64,000 nucleotides of DNA, taken from Spirosoma profusum (GTDB lineage: Bacteria; Bacteroidota; Bacteroidia; Cytophagales; Spirosomataceae). How positions within the stretch are numbered: the first letter of the stretch is position 1; each line of letters starts with the position of its first letter. The DNA lies in contig NZ_JACWZY010000008.1 of assembly GCF_014699005.1 (NCBI RefSeq), positions 124,001-188,000 of the forward strand, read 5' to 3'. Positions 32,697-40,617 of this stretch are shown piece after piece. The notes under the pieces are model-generated. The model was not told where the DNA came from, searched no databases, and saw nothing but the letters and a program-made list of their open reading frames with translations. The position numbers and the translations under genes are program-made.

Positions 32697-34991
32697 ATGG
32701 CACAGAACACGCCCCCCGAAACATTAACCGGTAATCTCGACGTAAAGGAGCCTTATGACGAAGCTGCTGGCTTAAAAGCTGTTGTTGAGTCGTTTAGGCA
32801 TACACTACGTGGTACGGGAGTCGGGCGTGGCTGGAAAGCGCTTGTCAATCTGAACCAGAAAGACGGGTACGATTGTCCGTCCTGCGCCTGGCCTGATCCC
32901 GATGGACATCGTTCGGTAATTGCTGAATACTGCGAAAGTGGGGCCAAAGCGGTGGCCGATGAGGTCATGACTAAGCATACGGCCTCACCGGTGTTGTTTC
33001 AGCGGTATTCGGTGGCCGATTTACTCCAGAAAACAGACCTCTGGCTAGGGCAGCAGGGACGTTTAACACAGCCTCTCGTGCTACGTTCCGGAGCTACTAA
33101 TTATGAGCCAATCAGTTGGGAAGATGCCTTCCAACTCATTGCCAATCAATTAAAAGCGCTGGATTCACCCGACGAAGCTATTTTCTATACGTCGGGACGT
33201 ACCAGTAACGAAGCTGCATTTCTGTATCAGTTGTTTGTGCGACAATTTGGTACGAACAACATGCCCGACTGTTCCAATATGTGCCACGAATCGACCAGTG
33301 TGGCGCTGGCAGAATCCATCGGACTAGGGAAAGCGTCGGTCAAATACGACGATTACGAAAAAGCGGATGTCATTATGATCATGGGGCAAAATCCGGGAAC
33401 AAACGCTCCCCGAATGATGACGCCCCTCGAAGCCGCCAAACGTAACGGCGCCAAAATTATCGCGGTCAATCCATTGCACGAAACTGGTCTGCTACGTTTC
33501 AAAGACCCGCAAAGTCCGCGCGATATGCTGTTTGGGGGCGAAAAACTAACCGATCTGTTTTTGCAGGTACGTATCAATTCTGACATGGCTTTCCTGAAAG
33601 CGATGTGTAAGCTGTTACTAGCTGAAGAGCAGAAAACACCCGGAAAAGTTTTTGATCAGTCTTTTATTCAAACCTATACATCAGGTTACAAAGAGTTTAT
33701 CAAAAGCCTGGATAAGTTTGACCTGAGCGACCTCGTAGCTCAGTGTGGCCTGACGATTGAGCAGATTCAGGAAGCCGTTGATCTGATTAGATATACCCGC
33801 AAATTCATCATCTGCTGGGCAATGGGACTGACACAGCACCGAAACGCCGTTTCCACTATCAACGAAATCATTAATCTGCTTTTACTCAAAGGCAGTATCG
33901 GTATTGAAGGCGGAGGAGCCAGCCCAATTCGGGGGCACAGCAACGTACAGGGCGACCGCACAATGGGCATCTGGGAAAAACCAAAACCTGAATTTCTGGA
34001 TGCGCTGAAAAAGGTGTTCAAGTTTGAGCCGCCCCGCGAGAATGGTTATGATACTGTTAAAGCCGTCAAGGCCATGCACGAAGGGAAAGCCAAGGTTTTC
34101 TTTGCACTGGGCGGTAACTTCGCGATGGCCGTTTCCGATACGAATTACACAGCCGAAGCGTTGAAGAAGTGTACACTCACGGTTCACGTATCGACCAAGC
34201 TGAATCGAAGCCATCTCATTCACGGCGAAACTGCACTGATTCTACCCTGCCTGGGACGTACTGACCGCGATATACAAGCCACGGGTGAGCAGTTTGTCAG
34301 TTGCGAGAGCACGACCGGCGTAGTGGCTCAATCGCACGGGGTAGTCGATCCGGTGGTTGATACGCTCAAAAGTGAAGTGGCTATTATTGCCGAATTGGCT
34401 AAAGCAACCCTGAATGAGAAATCGACCGTTGATTGGGATAGCCTCGTTGCCAACTACGACCGTATCCGCGATCTGATTGGGCAGGTTGTGCCCGGACATG
34501 AACACTATAATGAAAAAGTGCGGAAACCGGGCGGCTTTTACATTCCGAACGGACCGCGCGTGCGGGAGTTCAAAACCAAAGATGGAAAGGCACATTTTAC
34601 CATCAATACGCCCTCGCACCATGACTTACAGACCGGCGAGCTGCTGCTGATGACCATCCGCAGCCACGACCAGTTCAACACCACAATTTACGGCAACGAC
34701 GACCGCTACCGGGGTATTTACAACGAACGACGCGTGGTGTTTATGCACCGCGACGACATCGCAAATCTGAAATTACAGGAGAAACAGGTAGTGGATTTGC
34801 ATAGCAAATACGATGGAAAACAACGTACCGCTCATCGCTTTATGGTGATTTCGTATGATATTCCGCGCGGTTGCTGTGCCGCTTATTTTCCGGAAACGAA
34901 CGTACTGGTCCCTATCGATTCTATCGCCGAAAAGAGCAGTACGCCTACGTCCAAATCCATTGTGATTACGGTAACACCAGCGGAAAATTAA
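32697..34991 (+). CDS. FdhF/YdeP-family molybdopterin oxidoreductase
   Basis: 764 residues, normal for YdeP. Molybdopterin bis-MGD domains: an N-terminal DCPSCAWPDPDG, the ISWEDAFQLIANQL-type core, ADVIMIMGQNPGTNAPRMM for cofactor binding, a central VQGDRTMGIW, and a C-terminal MGD-binding domain (about 625-764: HDLQTGELLLMTIRSHDQFNT, RRVVFMHRDD). The candidate molybdenum-coordinating residue is in MPDCSNMCHESTS. The classical four-cysteine iron-sulfur site of FdhF-like proteins is not complete here. E. coli YdeP is linked to acid resistance. Its reaction is not settled. It is cytoplasmic. It likely depends on FdhD (21325-22173), but they are 10 kb apart. Confidence 0.92.
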   Translation: MAQNTPPETLTGNLDVKEPYDEAAGLKAVVESFRHTLRGTGVGRGWKALVNLNQKDGYDCPSCAWPDPDGHRSVIAEYCESGAKAVADEVMTKHTASPVLFQRYSVADLLQKTDLWLGQQGRLTQPLVLRSGATNYEPISWEDAFQLIANQLKALDSPDEAIFYTSGRTSNEAAFLYQLFVRQFGTNNMPDCSNMCHESTSVALAESIGLGKASVKYDDYEKADVIMIMGQNPGTNAPRMMTPLEAAKRNGAKIIAVNPLHETGLLRFKDPQSPRDMLFGGEKLTDLFLQVRINSDMAFLKAMCKLLLAEEQKTPGKVFDQSFIQTYTSGYKEFIKSLDKFDLSDLVAQCGLTIEQIQEAVDLIRYTRKFIICWAMGLTQHRNAVSTINEIINLLLLKGSIGIEGGGASPIRGHSNVQGDRTMGIWEKPKPEFLDALKKVFKFEPPRENGYDTVKAVKAMHEGKAKVFFALGGNFAMAVSDTNYTAEALKKCTLTVHVSTKLNRSHLIHGETALILPCLGRTDRDIQATGEQFVSCESTTGVVAQSHGVVDPVVDTLKSEVAIIAELAKATLNEKSTVDWDSLVANYDRIRDLIGQVVPGHEHYNEKVRKPGGFYIPNGPRVREFKTKDGKAHFTINTPSHHDLQTGELLLMTIRSHDQFNTTIYGNDDRYRGIYNERRVVFMHRDDIANLKLQEKQVVDLHSKYDGKQRTAHRFMVISYDIPRGCCAAYFPETNVLVPIDSIAEKSSTPTSKSIVITVTPAEN

Positions 34992-35018
34992 TAACGTAGT
35001 GCCTCATACGACCGGGCA

Positions 35019-35480
35019 TCACATTCTCAAACGCAACTCAAAGACAAGCTGATGTTTACATTGAATGCCATTTTCCCAAATGGGGTCGGAATATGCTTCC
35101 AGAAAATAATTGTAATTAACTCCTATTAAATCAAAACCCTGCTGCTGGTAAAGCGCAATCTGACCAATACCCGAATTCCCTGTTTTGATGAGCAATCGTT
35201 GCACACCCTGTCTACCGGCAGCGTCAATAACATGTGCCAGCAATGCCCGTCCAAGTCCTTTACCCTGGTAATCAGGCTCAACAGCAATGTTCATTATTTC
35301 GCCAATTTCTCCCCGGTATTGCAAAAGGCAAATGCCCAGACACGTAGTGTCAATACGTAGCAGATAGACCTGGCTCGATGGCAGATATGCATCAATCAAT
35401 GCCTGATTTTCATCGGCCAGTAAAAGCAGATGATGCGGCAAATCGTCGTCTGGAGAAGCCTCGGTGATAATGTAATTCAT
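35019..35480 (-). CDS. GNAT-family N-acetyltransferase
   Basis: 153 residues. The acetyl-CoA loop VEPDYQGKGLGRALLAHVI (Q/R-x-x-G-x-G/A) is clear at about 68-86, followed by the alpha-4 and beta-5 parts LLIKTGNSGIGQIALYQQQGFDLIG. Substrate (amine on a small molecule or a protein N-terminus) unknown. It is cytoplasmic. It is convergent with the molybdoenzyme and has a 38-bp-arm palindrome (35512-35618) upstream. Confidence 0.9.
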   Translation of the reverse strand: MNYIITEASPDDDLPHHLLLLADENQALIDAYLPSSQVYLLRIDTTCLGICLLQYRGEIGEIMNIAVEPDYQGKGLGRALLAHVIDAAGRQGVQRLLIKTGNSGIGQIALYQQQGFDLIGVNYNYFLEAYSDPIWENGIQCKHQLVFELRLRM

Positions 35481-35511
35481 TGGAAACGTGAATACTGGCT
35501 AGATCAACGTA

Positions 35512-35618
35512 TTGCTGACGCATGGGGCTTCGACAGGCTCAGCCTGACAAACCAGCTTGAGTCAGCAAATTCTAGTGAACTGTCAGGCTGAACCTGTCGA
35601 AGCCCCATGCGTCAGCAA
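35512..35618. repeat. long inverted repeat, family B
   Basis: Arms 35512-35549 and 35581-35618 are 38 bp with one mismatch, around a 31-nt loop. The arm reads TTGCTGACGCATGGGG then CTTCGACAGGCTCAGCCTGACA. A second copy is at 57767-57874. The inner halves agree but the outer halves differ in matched pairs, so both remain self-complementary. Confidence 0.9.
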
Positions 35619-35727
35619 CAGACTGAAATTTATAGTTAACTTATTATTCACGTTAACGTAGCAATCGTATTCAGGAGCGATTTTGAGAAACGATTCCTGA
35701 ATACAACTGCCCATTTATGACACCATT

Positions 35728-36495
35728 TTACTTCGTCGCTACGTAGAAGAAATCAAGGCTACCGGCGGGGTTGGTGCTCACTACGTAGTCGGTGTAGTTG
35801 ATTTCGGCAGCCAGTCCGTTGGCTTGCAGGAGTCGGTTACGGTTCAGGCGGTTCATCAACTCGTACGGCACCTGCAGCAGTCGACGGGGTAATCGATATT
35901 GCAGATTGAAAATATCGAAGCGGGTCAGTTTTTTCACCGACTCTTTATTCTGCTCGTAATACGTCATTACTTTCTCATTGCCGTGAATCCCTTTCGTATC
36001 GACTTTTGCAAAATAACGGCTCATCAACTTTCGCAACTCGTCGGCAACGTATTCACGCACGTGCCACGGATTTCGGGTAAGCGAGAACGTTTTATTGACC
36101 GTCGTGAGCAGCAGTTTACCACCGGGTTTCAACACGCGATGCGCTTCCCTGATAAACAGATCATCGTTTTCGATATGTTCGATCACCTGAAACGTTACGA
36201 TAAAATCGAACGTATTATCTGCTAAACCGCTGAGTGGCGGAATATTAGCCGCGATGAACGTAGCATCTGGATACGCTTCGCCAAGTGCCTTGATGAGGGC
36301 TTCGTTTTTGTCGATACCGGTGTAGTGATCGGCGGCTTTGGTAAGTAACTCGAGACCCCGGCCCCAGCCGCAACCAATCTCCAGTACGTTGCCGTTTACC
36401 ATTTTGGCCGCTTCGACGTAAGGAAAAAGAAGTCGTTGGTGAACCGGATTATCCGAAGCAATTTCGGCTGACGTAATTTCAGTTGTCTTGTACAT
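35728..36495 (-). CDS. class I SAM-dependent methyltransferase
   Basis: 255 residues from the ATG at 36495 (the frame opens at a TTG at 36510). A Rossmann methyltransferase domain (about 25-160) has motif I VLEIGCGWGRGLELL, then the acidic post-motif TGIDKN, and FDFIVTFQVIEHI as motif IV. A C-terminal part (about 165-255) includes a helical region. The acceptor cannot be named. Similar enzymes act in ubiquinone/menaquinone, sugar or small-molecule methylation. It is on its own between a palindrome and the divergent GWxTD gene at 36633. Confidence 0.88.
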   Translation of the reverse strand: MYKTTEITSAEIASDNPVHQRLLFPYVEAAKMVNGNVLEIGCGWGRGLELLTKAADHYTGIDKNEALIKALGEAYPDATFIAANIPPLSGLADNTFDFIVTFQVIEHIENDDLFIREAHRVLKPGGKLLLTTVNKTFSLTRNPWHVREYVADELRKLMSRYFAKVDTKGIHGNEKVMTYYEQNKESVKKLTRFDIFNLQYRLPRRLLQVPYELMNRLNRNRLLQANGLAAEINYTDYVVSTNPAGSLDFFYVATK

Positions 36496-36632
36496 GCGTT
36501 TGCAATTCAAACAACAAAATTACTCTTTTGTACAGGCAAAGAAAAATGAGCCACCCTGATAAGTCAATGCGAAGAATTTTTTCGTTATAACAAATAGTGT
36601 AGCTGTTCCATGCGAAGACAAGACTTGTTTTT

Positions 36633-38045
36633 ATGCGTACCCTAATTGCTTTACTATTTATTGCGCTGTTATCGGGCTGTGCCAGCACCAAGAAAAAGGC
36701 ACAGGATCGCATCAATGCGGCTTATGATGCCCGTACGGAAGCACAACGTAACCAACCAAACCGGCCGGCTACTCAGCCTGAACAGGCGCAGAATTCACCC
36801 CGTGCTACGTCAGAGCCATCTTCTTCGGCTCCAGTACGTAACGAGGGTACATCAGTAGGCTCTACACCTTCGTCGCCAAAGGGCGTGGGCGACTGGATGG
36901 TTACGTCCATCAAAGGAAAATTTCTGGCGATAGACACTACGTCGGTTCGGGTATTTATGAATCTGACGGCAAAAATGCCGGGCGGTCAGGCCGTACTGAG
37001 CCCTACCGAATTTGCGGAACATTTTATGATGGCCTACGTCATGTATCCCGATTATAACAGTCGCGAACGGCTGGGTTATGGTACGGTTCCGCTTAGCACA
37101 CAGAACGTCAGGCAAGAAGGTGATCATCTGATGCTGACATTCGACGTAAAACGACCTAAAGATGCCACCAACGCGATCTTGCTGACCGAAATTACGGAGA
37201 CAGGTAACGGTACGAAAGCACGTAACGATCTCTCATTACGGTTTAAACCGGCTAAATTTAGCGACCGTGTTACGTTGTTTTCGGCTAATGGGCAACCACA
37301 ATTGCGCAACTACGTAAACGCTGGCGACACAATCATTCTGCGCGATGTCAACGGCACCAGTAAACCTCTGTTTGGGTTCCGTTACCGACATGATTTCGAA
37401 GCGGCATCGTCGCCTATGAATACGTCGCCAAGGGCTGTTTCCAAATCAATGTCGGTCGATTCAACGCTGACCATCGCCACCAACCAGCCATTTGTGATTC
37501 CCAAAGAAGGGCTTTACTACTTCATGGAAGACACAACTGACGCCAGTGGAATCGGTCTGGTGGTAACCGATAAACGTTTTCCTAAACTGACCCGTCCCGA
37601 AAAGCTTATCAAGCCGGTATTATACATGAGTACCAGTAGTGAAATTAACGAGATGGCGCAGGCGCAGGATACAAAAAAAGCGTTGGACCGTTACTGGCTC
37701 GGCCTGATGGCGGGCAACGAAGAGGTTGCCAGACGTACCATCAAATCGTATTACAACCGGGTTGAAGAAGCGAACCGGCTTTTTACCAGTTTTAAGGAAG
37801 GCTGGAAAACCGACAAAGGCATGATTTACATCGTACTGGGCCCCCCCGACCGCGTACAACGCAATCGGGAGCGGGAAGTGTGGGTCTACAACCGCCGGGC
37901 CAACGTATCAGAAATCAATTTCACGTTTACCAAAAAACCGAATCAATTCGTGGACGACCATTACGAACTGGTACGTTACATTGAGTACCAGCCCATCTGG
38001 TATCCGATTGTCGAAGCCTGGCGAACTGGCACCATCCGCGAATAG
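36633..38045 (+). CDS. GWxTD-domain lipoprotein
   Basis: 470 residues with a lipoprotein signal: MRTLIALLFIALLSGC, with the lipid-anchor Cys at residue 16. A Ser/Pro/Asn-rich linker follows (about 30-90), then a beta-rich region, and a C-terminal GWxTD domain (about 340-450) with KEGWKTDKGMIYIVLGPPDRV. The GWxTD domain takes its name from that motif and is found in Bacteroidota and Acidobacteria. Its function is not known to me. It is followed 77 bp later by rlmB on the same strand, a plausible operon with a palindrome between. Confidence 0.92.
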   Translation: MRTLIALLFIALLSGCASTKKKAQDRINAAYDARTEAQRNQPNRPATQPEQAQNSPRATSEPSSSAPVRNEGTSVGSTPSSPKGVGDWMVTSIKGKFLAIDTTSVRVFMNLTAKMPGGQAVLSPTEFAEHFMMAYVMYPDYNSRERLGYGTVPLSTQNVRQEGDHLMLTFDVKRPKDATNAILLTEITETGNGTKARNDLSLRFKPAKFSDRVTLFSANGQPQLRNYVNAGDTIILRDVNGTSKPLFGFRYRHDFEAASSPMNTSPRAVSKSMSVDSTLTIATNQPFVIPKEGLYYFMEDTTDASGIGLVVTDKRFPKLTRPEKLIKPVLYMSTSSEINEMAQAQDTKKALDRYWLGLMAGNEEVARRTIKSYYNRVEEANRLFTSFKEGWKTDKGMIYIVLGPPDRVQRNREREVWVYNRRANVSEINFTFTKKPNQFVDDHYELVRYIEYQPIWYPIVEAWRTGTIRE

Positions 38046-38052
38046 AGTTAAA

Positions 38053-38114
38053 GATGTATGGTGTATGATGTATTTTCGCGTCAGCCTTATATCATACATT
38101 ATATACCATACATC
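38053..38114. repeat. imperfect inverted repeat between GWxTD gene and rlmB
   Basis: GATGTATGGTGTATGATG on the left pairs imperfectly with the complement on the right (AT-rich ATACATTATATACC). It fills almost the entire 77-bp gap between two plus-strand genes, so it is not simply a terminator for one of two convergent genes. Confidence 0.75.
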
Positions 38115-38122
38115 GTTTAATA

Positions 38123-38917
38123 ATGCCCCAACCATTCAATCGCCAACCTCGTCCACGCCCACAGTTTCGTCCCCAGCCCGACGAGATGGTATTTGGTATT
38201 CAGTCGGTTATCGAAACGCTACGTTCCGACCAGCAGATTGATAAATTATATATGGAAAAAGGGTTGAGCCACCCTGAAATACAGAATCTGGCTTTTCAGA
38301 ACCGTGTAACGATTCAGCGCGTACCTGTCGAAAAACTTGATCGGCTGACGCGCAAGAACCATCAGGGAGTTGTTTGCCTGGTGGCGCAGGTTCAGTACGT
38401 TAAGTTATCCAACGTAGTAGCCGATGTGTACGAACGGGGCGAAACACCGTTTTTTCTACTTCTCGACCGCATTACCGATGTACGTAATTTCGGAGCTATT
38501 GCTCGAACAGCTGAGTGTACCGGTATTCAATGCATTGTGATTCCCGGACGAGGAGCGGCTGCCATCAATTCCGACGCCATGAAAACGTCGTCAGGAGCGC
38601 TGAACCACATTTCGGTCTGCCGCGAACCCGATTTAACCGAAACGGTGAAATATCTACAGGAATCAGGAATTACAGTTGTGGCCTGTACCGAAAAATCGAA
38701 CCGTGACCTCTACGAACGTAGCACCGACCTGACCGGTCCTATCGCCGTCATCATGGGATCGGAAGAAGACGGTATCTCGCCCGAACTGCTACGTATGGCA
38801 GACAACCACGTAAAGATTCCTCTGTTGGGTTCCGTCGGTTCACTGAACGTATCAGTGGCTACGGGCGTAGTACTGTACGAAGCTGTCCGGCAACGTAGCA
38901 TAAAGGTTGATAAGTGA
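38123..38917 (+). CDS. rlmB: 23S rRNA Gm2251 2'-O-methyltransferase RlmB / TrmH family
   Basis: 264 residues. An N-terminal substrate-binding domain (about 20-95: MVFGIQSVIETLRS, NLAFQNRVTIQRV) precedes a SPOUT knot domain (about 105-255) with the family motifs FLLLDRITDVRNFGAIARTA, INSDAMKTSSGALNHI and IMGSEEDGIS, and LNVSVATGVVLYE. It is cytoplasmic. The last residues IKVDK are encoded in the left arm of the palindrome at 38903-38940. The start is the ATG at 38123. Confidence 0.95.
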   Translation: MPQPFNRQPRPRPQFRPQPDEMVFGIQSVIETLRSDQQIDKLYMEKGLSHPEIQNLAFQNRVTIQRVPVEKLDRLTRKNHQGVVCLVAQVQYVKLSNVVADVYERGETPFFLLLDRITDVRNFGAIARTAECTGIQCIVIPGRGAAAINSDAMKTSSGALNHISVCREPDLTETVKYLQESGITVVACTEKSNRDLYERSTDLTGPIAVIMGSEEDGISPELLRMADNHVKIPLLGSVGSLNVSVATGVVLYEAVRQRSIKVDK

Positions 38918-38940
38918 TAAACTTATCACTTATCAACCTT
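38903..38940. repeat. perfect 38-bp palindrome encoding both convergent C-termini
   Basis: Arms of 18 bp around a 2-nt centre. Read on the plus strand it encodes KVDK-stop, the end of RlmB. Read on the minus strand it encodes KVDK-stop, the end of the BNR-4 protein. The stops are at 38915-38917 and 38926-38928. Near-perfect symmetry suggests a bidirectional terminator that overlaps both genes. Confidence 0.95.
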
Positions 38941-40383
38941 CACTCGTTCTGGCTTCGCCATCATTCCGTTCGTCTGACCCGGCAGCCGATATACTTCACC
39001 AGCTTTTGTGCTGAAATAGAACGAAGAAGGCGACGGTTCTCGACCGTTGCCATCGGCCCAGAATGCATAAAAGCCTTCATGTGCTCGCACAGGCCGACGT
39101 GGGTAGCTGTGATTACGAGGGCTGTTTCGGGTCAGTGAGCTGGTGTGCTGCCAATGTTTCCCTTTGTCGCGGCTAATCCAGACCGATAGTTCGCCACCTG
39201 TGTTATACGCCTGTGGTCCCGTGCCCGTCGGCCCGATGATTCGCCAGGTACCATCAGATTCTATGTATAGAGAGCCCATATCGTAGTTGTGGTCGGAAGT
39301 CGTTACGTCCAGAATATCCCAGGTTTTCCCCGTCCAGTGGGCGATGTGCCACTCATACGGACCACTTTCAGGACCAGGTTCGGGACCTTTGCTGGTGATA
39401 TACAGAATGGCTGGATGGCCATGTGCGTCATGTGCTACGTCGTTGATGTAAACGTTACGTCCCAGCGACCGGTATTCTTTCACCAACGCATTATTTTTTG
39501 ATGCCCGGAGCGGCAATTGCACCGGCTGACCGTCGGCGGTATGCCAGCTTTGCCCGAAATCGGAAGTTTCAACGTAGTACAGATTGGTGCGATAGTCCAG
39601 CCCCGCGCCGATTTCAGTATCCGGGTGCATATTGAAAGCCGTACCAACTTTCTTTCCCTGTTGATGACTGGTCTGATAATGACCTTCTTCAATGGCCGCG
39701 ATATCCTGAAGCGCAGACCAGTGAACACCGTCCCGGCTGGAAATATAACCAATGGTTCGACGGGGTTTGGTAGCTCCGTATTTCAGCATACCCCTCTCGT
39801 AATGGGTCATGAGGTGCAGGAATCCTTTTTCGGGGTGGTAGTGGCTCTGGAGATACGAAAAATTGTCGAATGGCACCGTGTTGTTACCCTGCATTCGGGT
39901 GGCCGGAATTCGGTCGAAAGCCGATATGTCGTAGGGTTTACGACTTTTATGAATAAACGACGGTCGGTCGGTACCGTGCGATGTAGAAAACAACCAGATA
40001 TACCCCTGCCGGTCGATGTTCAGTACTGGATTGTCGTGCGCATCGTCGGTGCCTTTGTCCAGCAAGATTGTCGGGCGGGAGACTTGCCCCGTTCGGTGGT
40101 CAAAATAAGCGATTTCATGTAGTAAACTGGGCTTGGCATCTTTGGATGCTCCACCATAGCAAAAAAACGTTTTTTGTACGGCGGGCGCATAAACTGCAAA
40201 TGGGTGATGATTAGCCGGGTAGGTTCCCAGTCCGCCACTGTATTTGAAAGCATATTCGGTTTTGGTCGGACCAATAAAATACCAGATTCCCCTGAAACCA
40301 TCGTCGGGTTGGTTAAGTGTCTGTATCTGTGCACGGACCGTGCTAGTTGAAATCAAAAAAATGGCAAAAAGGCGAATTATCAT
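38926..40383 (-). CDS. secreted BNR-4-repeat protein
   Basis: 485 residues with a signal peptide (MIIRLFAIFLISTSTVRAQ). A beta propeller with BNR/Asp-box-like turns: GIWYFIGP, DRQGYIWLFSTSHG, SRDGVHWSALQDI, SDFGQSWHTADG, SRDKGKHWQ. Motifs such as NGREPSPSSFYF near the end are typical of the BNR-4 group. Proteins with this fold are often sugar-binding or lyase-like. No catalytic site can be assigned. It is convergent with rlmB, sharing the palindrome. The C-terminus (VKVDK) is palindrome-encoded. Substrate unknown. Confidence 0.85.
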   Translation of the reverse strand: MIIRLFAIFLISTSTVRAQIQTLNQPDDGFRGIWYFIGPTKTEYAFKYSGGLGTYPANHHPFAVYAPAVQKTFFCYGGASKDAKPSLLHEIAYFDHRTGQVSRPTILLDKGTDDAHDNPVLNIDRQGYIWLFSTSHGTDRPSFIHKSRKPYDISAFDRIPATRMQGNNTVPFDNFSYLQSHYHPEKGFLHLMTHYERGMLKYGATKPRRTIGYISSRDGVHWSALQDIAAIEEGHYQTSHQQGKKVGTAFNMHPDTEIGAGLDYRTNLYYVETSDFGQSWHTADGQPVQLPLRASKNNALVKEYRSLGRNVYINDVAHDAHGHPAILYITSKGPEPGPESGPYEWHIAHWTGKTWDILDVTTSDHNYDMGSLYIESDGTWRIIGPTGTGPQAYNTGGELSVWISRDKGKHWQHTSSLTRNSPRNHSYPRRPVRAHEGFYAFWADGNGREPSPSSFYFSTKAGEVYRLPGQTNGMMAKPERVKVDK

Positions 40384-40617
40384 TTTTGGAATAGTGAGTT
40401 ATGACCTTTTCAATTGTTACCAATTTAAATAAAATACAAACTATTAATTTAGCAAGTGAAATTCCCTGAACTTGGCATTAAAAATGTAACTTATCACCTA
40501 TTAAATCAACTCGTTCCGGTCAGGCTCTTGCGGGAGATATATGACAAATTCGGTTAGTGAATACATCAATAGTATACAAATACCCATACAATAGTAGTCG
40601 CTTCTAGTAAGGTAACA

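Noticed and set aside
39517..40122. 201-codon open frame antisense to the BNR-4 gene
   Set aside because: Opposite strand of a gene with signal peptide and clear Asp-box repeats. No start context or promoter.
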